NCBI GenBank assembly: GCA_905480445.1
Contig: CAJQQJ010000286.1
Coordinates: 1 to 8,156, forward strand
Source: an uncultured Alphaproteobacteria bacterium
GTDB taxonomy: Bacteria; Pseudomonadota; Alphaproteobacteria; UBA7985; CAJQQZ01
Reading direction: 5' to 3'
Length of the DNA stretch: 8,156 nucleotides
Shown: positions 6,274-8,156 of the stretch, in pieces
How the letters are laid out: every line of letters starts with the position of its first letter
Numbering within the stretch: the first letter of the stretch is position 1
Position numbers and translations under genes: made by a program
Notes under the pieces: model-generated
Databases searched by the model: none
What the model was told of the DNA's origin: nothing
Seen by the model: only the letters and a program-made list of their open reading frames with translations

Positions 6274-7680
6274 TTAGAATAACCTTAAAGCTTCTTTTTC
6301 AGCCAATAGTATAGCTCGTTGATGAGCTATAGGATCCAGCTGCACTGTCAAACCAATGACAGTTTCTCCGTCGTTCCGTTCAAGCACTGTTCCATGGTCA
6401 TAAAACCAAGAAAGGCTTTTGCCGTCTTCGTAGGGCAGATCGATCTGGAGAACCTGGTCTCTCCCAGACAAAATTTTCTCGATGAGCTGAACGACAAACG
6501 AAACACCTGTGCCTTCTTCCGCGGAGATTAGTGCCGTGTTTGTTGAGCGGCCCTGTCTGTCGGTCAGGTCTTCCAAGTCTTCTCCTGAAAGAAGGTCCAT
6601 TTTGTTCCAGGCGGAAATTAATGGTGGAACTTTGTCACTGTCATTTATTACTTCATCGTCGTCAAGTTCCCAGAGGTCTGAAATGACTGCATCAACATCT
6701 CTTTGTTCTTCCGCGTGGAATTCTGACGAGATATCGCTAACATGCACAAGAACATCGGCTTGAAGAACTTCTTCTAACGTTGCTCGAAAGGCATCGACAA
6801 GCTCATGGGGCAGATCAGAGACAAACCCAACTGTATCCGACAGGATTACCTTCTTGCCACCTGGGAGCTGCAGCAATTTCATTGAAGGATCGAGAGTAGC
6901 AAAGAGCATATCTTTTACGAACACCCCTGCTCCGGTCAGTCTATTAAAGAGACTCGACTTGCCAGCATTTGTATATCCAACAAGCGAAACGATCGGATAA
7001 GGAACACGCTTCCTCGCACTTCTTTGGAGATCCCTTGTGCGACGAACTTTCTCTAAGTCCCGTTTTAGCCGAACAATCCGTTCGCTAATAAGTCGACGGT
7101 CAATTTCAAGTTGGCTTTCACCCGGGCCGCCAATGAACCCCAGTCCACCTCTTTGTCGTTCGAGGTGTGTCCAGGACCGAACCAGCCGCGACCGTTGATA
7201 AGTCAAGGCCGCGAGTTCGACTTGTAAAGTTCCTTCTTTCGTCGCAGCGCGTGCGCCGAAAATCTCAAGAATTAGGCCCGTTCGATCTATGACTTTGGTG
7301 TGTAACTTCTTTTCGAGGTTTCGTTGCTGGATTGGTGTCAGGCTGTGGTTAACAACCACAAGTTCGACCTCATGCAATTCAATAACACTGGCGATTTGCT
7401 CAATGTGACCAGATCCAATCAGCGTGGCAGGTTTTGGGTTAGATATTGTGAAAACTTGAGCGAAAACTAATTCTAGCTCAATCGCCTCACAAAGACTGAC
7501 TGCCTCTGCAAGTTGCGCTTCGGCACTCCTGGTCTGTTTGGCTTTTCGGCCGTTACTGGAATGATTCAGGGGTCGTTTAATTTCTGGGTGCAACACAAGA
7601 GCAACCCGTTGACCAGTGCCAACGGGGTTGGTTTCAGATTGACCCAAAGACTTATTTTTTTGGCGACTAGTGCTCGACAA
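6274..7680 (-). CDS. hflX: Ribosome-associated GTPase HflX
   Basis: This 468-residue protein fits alphaproteobacterial HflX. HflX binds the 50S subunit and splits stalled or stress-inactivated ribosomes. The N-terminal domain (about 25-200) includes ATLIGSGHIEQI and LTPIQQRNLEKKL and ends in the glycine-rich GGLGFIGGPGESQLEIDRR (178-196), followed by a basic helical linker. The GTPase domain has G1 GYTNAGKS (235-242), switch Thr262 in FATLDP, G3 DTVGF (282-286), G4 NKMD (359-362) and G5 SAEEG (386-390), all intact. No ATG exists upstream in the frame: the gene probably starts at TTG 7680, with AGG 8 nt before it overlapping the hfq stop codon. The frame is the same as that of hfq, 9 nt after its TAG stop. 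The first 22 or so residues are poorly conserved and hydrophilic, so another TTG at residue 12 is a less likely start. Confidence 0.95.
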   Translation of the reverse strand: MSSTSRQKNKSLGQSETNPVGTGQRVALVLHPEIKRPLNHSSNGRKAKQTRSAEAQLAEAVSLCEAIELELVFAQVFTISNPKPATLIGSGHIEQIASVIELHEVELVVVNHSLTPIQQRNLEKKLHTKVIDRTGLILEIFGARAATKEGTLQVELAALTYQRSRLVRSWTHLERQRGGLGFIGGPGESQLEIDRRLISERIVRLKRDLEKVRRTRDLQRSARKRVPYPIVSLVGYTNAGKSSLFNRLTGAGVFVKDMLFATLDPSMKLLQLPGGKKVILSDTVGFVSDLPHELVDAFRATLEEVLQADVLVHVSDISSEFHAEEQRDVDAVISDLWELDDDEVINDSDKVPPLISAWNKMDLLSGEDLEDLTDRQGRSTNTALISAEEGTGVSFVVQLIEKILSGRDQVLQIDLPYEDGKSLSWFYDHGTVLERNDGETVIGLTVQLDPIAHQRAILLAEKEALRLF

Positions 7681-7689
7681 TAAAAGAAC

Positions 7690-7935
7690 CTAAGCGGTTT
7701 CTCCGCTCTCTTCAAAGAGGTTGATCGGTCCGGACGGCATGATAGTAGAGATTGCATGCTTGTAAACAAGCTGTGCATGAGCATCGCGCCTTAACAGGAG
7801 CGAAAAGTTATCAAACCAAGAAACGATTCCTTGCAATTTAACGCCATTTACCAAAAACACGGTTACTGGCATCTTATTTTTGCGGATGTGGTTAAGAAAT
7901 ACATCCTGCACATTTTGTGATTTATCTGCTGCCAT
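7690..7935 (-). CDS. hfq: RNA chaperone Hfq
   Basis: The 81-residue protein is a typical alphaproteobacterial Hfq. It forms a hexameric ring that helps small RNAs pair with mRNAs. The Sm1 motif spans VFLVNGVKLQGIVSWFDNFSLLL (26-48), and the Sm2 motif is YKHAIS (58-63). Proximal-face contacts Gln10, Phe44, Lys59 and His60 correspond to E. coli Gln8, Phe42, Lys56 and His57. The loop RRDAHAQ is one residue longer than in E. coli, as usual for alphaproteobacteria, and the C-terminal tail is short and acidic (NLFEESGETA). The ATG is preceded by TGAGGGA (7941-7947) at 5 nt, a good ribosome binding site. The stop TAG at 7690-7692 overlaps the likely hflX ribosome binding site, so hfq and hflX are almost certainly one operon. 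Confidence 0.97.
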   Translation of the reverse strand: MAADKSQNVQDVFLNHIRKNKMPVTVFLVNGVKLQGIVSWFDNFSLLLRRDAHAQLVYKHAISTIMPSGPINLFEESGETA

Positions 7936-7951
7936 TGCAGTCCCTCAGGCA

Positions 7952-7960
7952 GTTATTATT
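7952..7960 (-). promoter_or_regulatory. A-rich (ARN)3 tract in the hfq leader, candidate Hfq self-binding site
   Basis: On the mRNA strand AAUAAUAAC forms three consecutive A-R-N triplets, the signature bound by the distal face of Hfq, only 4 nt before the Shine-Dalgarno TGAGGGA. The stretch just upstream is also A/U-rich (ATTTTAAAAT palindrome, 7958-7967). Autorepression of hfq translation is established in E. coli and has been reported in rhizobia. The role here is inferred from motif and position. Confidence 0.45.
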
Positions 7961-7976
7961 TTAAAATTGGTTTCCG

Positions 7977-8001
7977 CCCGCCTCGCTCCAACCTCGGCAG
8001 G
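7977..8001 (-). other. GC-rich hairpin in the hfq 5' leader
   Basis: In the mRNA sense, CCTGCC (8001-7996) can pair with GGCGGG (7982-7977), five Watson-Crick pairs plus one G-U, around a 13-nt loop. It begins about 8 nt after the predicted transcription start and leaves the A-rich tract and ribosome binding site single-stranded. It lacks an adjacent T-run, so it looks like a leader structure rather than a terminator. Confidence 0.4.
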
Positions 8002-8015
8002 TAGACAACGAATCT

Positions 8016-8044
8016 ATTATTGTACTTTCCATCAAACTTATCAA
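8016..8044 (-). promoter_or_regulatory. Predicted sigma-70-type promoter of hfq
   Basis: On the minus strand TTGATA (8044-8039) and AATAAT (8021-8016) are separated by exactly 17 nt. Each hexamer matches five of six consensus bases. Transcription would start near 8009, leaving a leader of about 74 nt before hfq. This gives the hfq-hflX unit its own promoter, independent of the upstream gene. Confidence 0.65.
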
Positions 8045-8070
8045 GCGATCCTTTGCTTGTGCACAGAATT

Positions 8071-8086
8071 TGATAAACTTTTATCA
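8071..8086. repeat. Perfect 7-bp inverted repeat upstream of the hfq promoter
   Basis: TGATAAA-CT-TTTATCA is a perfect inverted repeat with a 2-nt centre. It ends 32 nt after the stop of the upstream gene and lies about 27 nt upstream of the predicted hfq -35 box. A related sequence (TGATAAGTTTGATG on the minus strand) overlaps that -35 box. It could be a regulator site; the AT-rich stem and missing T-run make it a poor terminator. Confidence 0.5.
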
Positions 8087-8118
8087 TTTAGTTTAGGTGT
8101 TTGACTAAAAATGGGCAA

Positions 8119-8156
8119 TTAGAAGAATTCAAGACTAACAGTGAACAGCTTTTCGA
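8119..8156 (-). CDS. trkA: 3' end of an upstream gene, probably trkA (potassium uptake regulator)
   Basis: Only the last 11 residues, EKLFTVSLEFF, and a TAA stop are inside the window. This resembles the C-terminus of alphaproteobacterial TrkA proteins (a V-E-x-L/M-F-x-V-S-x-x-F/Y-F type ending), and trkA commonly lies directly before hfq-hflX in this group. The other two minus-strand frames give less plausible peptides (one stops after six residues, one runs 22 residues with a cysteine-rich start). So short a piece cannot prove identity, and the symbol is an inference from motif memory plus gene order. Confidence 0.5.
   Translation of the reverse strand, partial: EKLFTVSLEFF

Noticed and set aside
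7566..7784. A 72-codon minus-strand frame bridging hfq and hflX
   Set aside because: It is out of frame with both conserved proteins and shows no family features.
8069..8088. Possible FNR/FixK box upstream of hfq
   Set aside because: The half-sites TTGAT and ATCA are 8 nt apart rather than the 4 nt required (TTGAT-N4-ATCAA), and the second half is incomplete.
7880..8104. A 74-codon plus-strand frame across the hfq start and leader
   Set aside because: It is antisense to the start of hfq and its promoter region, with no ribosome binding site or protein resemblance.
1..8156. Mobile elements, CRISPR arrays, tRNA/rRNA genes, prophage or defence systems
   Set aside because: I saw no transposase or integrase, spaced direct repeats, target-site duplications or structural RNA signatures. 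All sizeable frames are accounted for by chromosomal genes.

Overview
The window is ordinary chromosomal DNA from an alphaproteobacterium of moderate G+C content, most likely a Rhizobiales-type (Hyphomicrobiales) organism. Three things suggest this. The minus-strand order (probable trkA end)-hfq-hflX-mazG is the arrangement known from that group. The Hfq sequence is of the alphaproteobacterial type (LLRRDAHAQLVYKHAIS). The class III adenylate cyclase with a TolB/FlgO-like middle and TPR tail is a paralogous family expanded in rhizobia and relatives. I see no tRNA, rRNA, CRISPR array, insertion sequence, integrase or other sign of recent transfer.

Left part (1-1258, minus strand): a cobalamin pair, cobU (adenosylcobinamide kinase/guanylyltransferase) followed 39 nt later by cobW (G3E-family metal-chaperone GTPase, cut by the window edge). 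They probably form the start of an aerobic B12 operon that continues leftwards. The 150-nt leader between cobU and the divergent gene shows no recognisable B12 riboswitch.

Middle part (1409-4087, plus strand): a beta-hydroxyacid dehydrogenase of the 3-hydroxyisobutyrate dehydrogenase/tartronate-semialdehyde reductase family. It is followed by a clear hairpin terminator and then a class III adenylate cyclase (cyclase + TolB/FlgO-like + TPR), which starts at TTG behind a near-perfect Shine-Dalgarno. The cyclase converges with benE.

Right part (8156-4127, minus strand): 12 codons of a probable trkA, a 183-nt regulatory gap, hfq, hflX (TTG start, in the same frame as hfq), a 198-nt AT-rich gap with two perfect inverted repeats, mazG, and a BenE-family transporter 5 nt after mazG. 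The hfq leader has a good sigma-70-type promoter, a GC-rich hairpin and an A-rich (ARN)3 tract just before the ribosome binding site, which suggests Hfq autoregulation. The genes of this block serve RNA chaperoning, ribosome rescue/quality control and nucleotide-pool cleaning; the transporter looks like a passenger.

I found no convincing new system. The points most worth checking are the hfq leader, the in-frame hfq/hflX junction, the two palindromes upstream of mazG and the unusual mazG-benE pairing.
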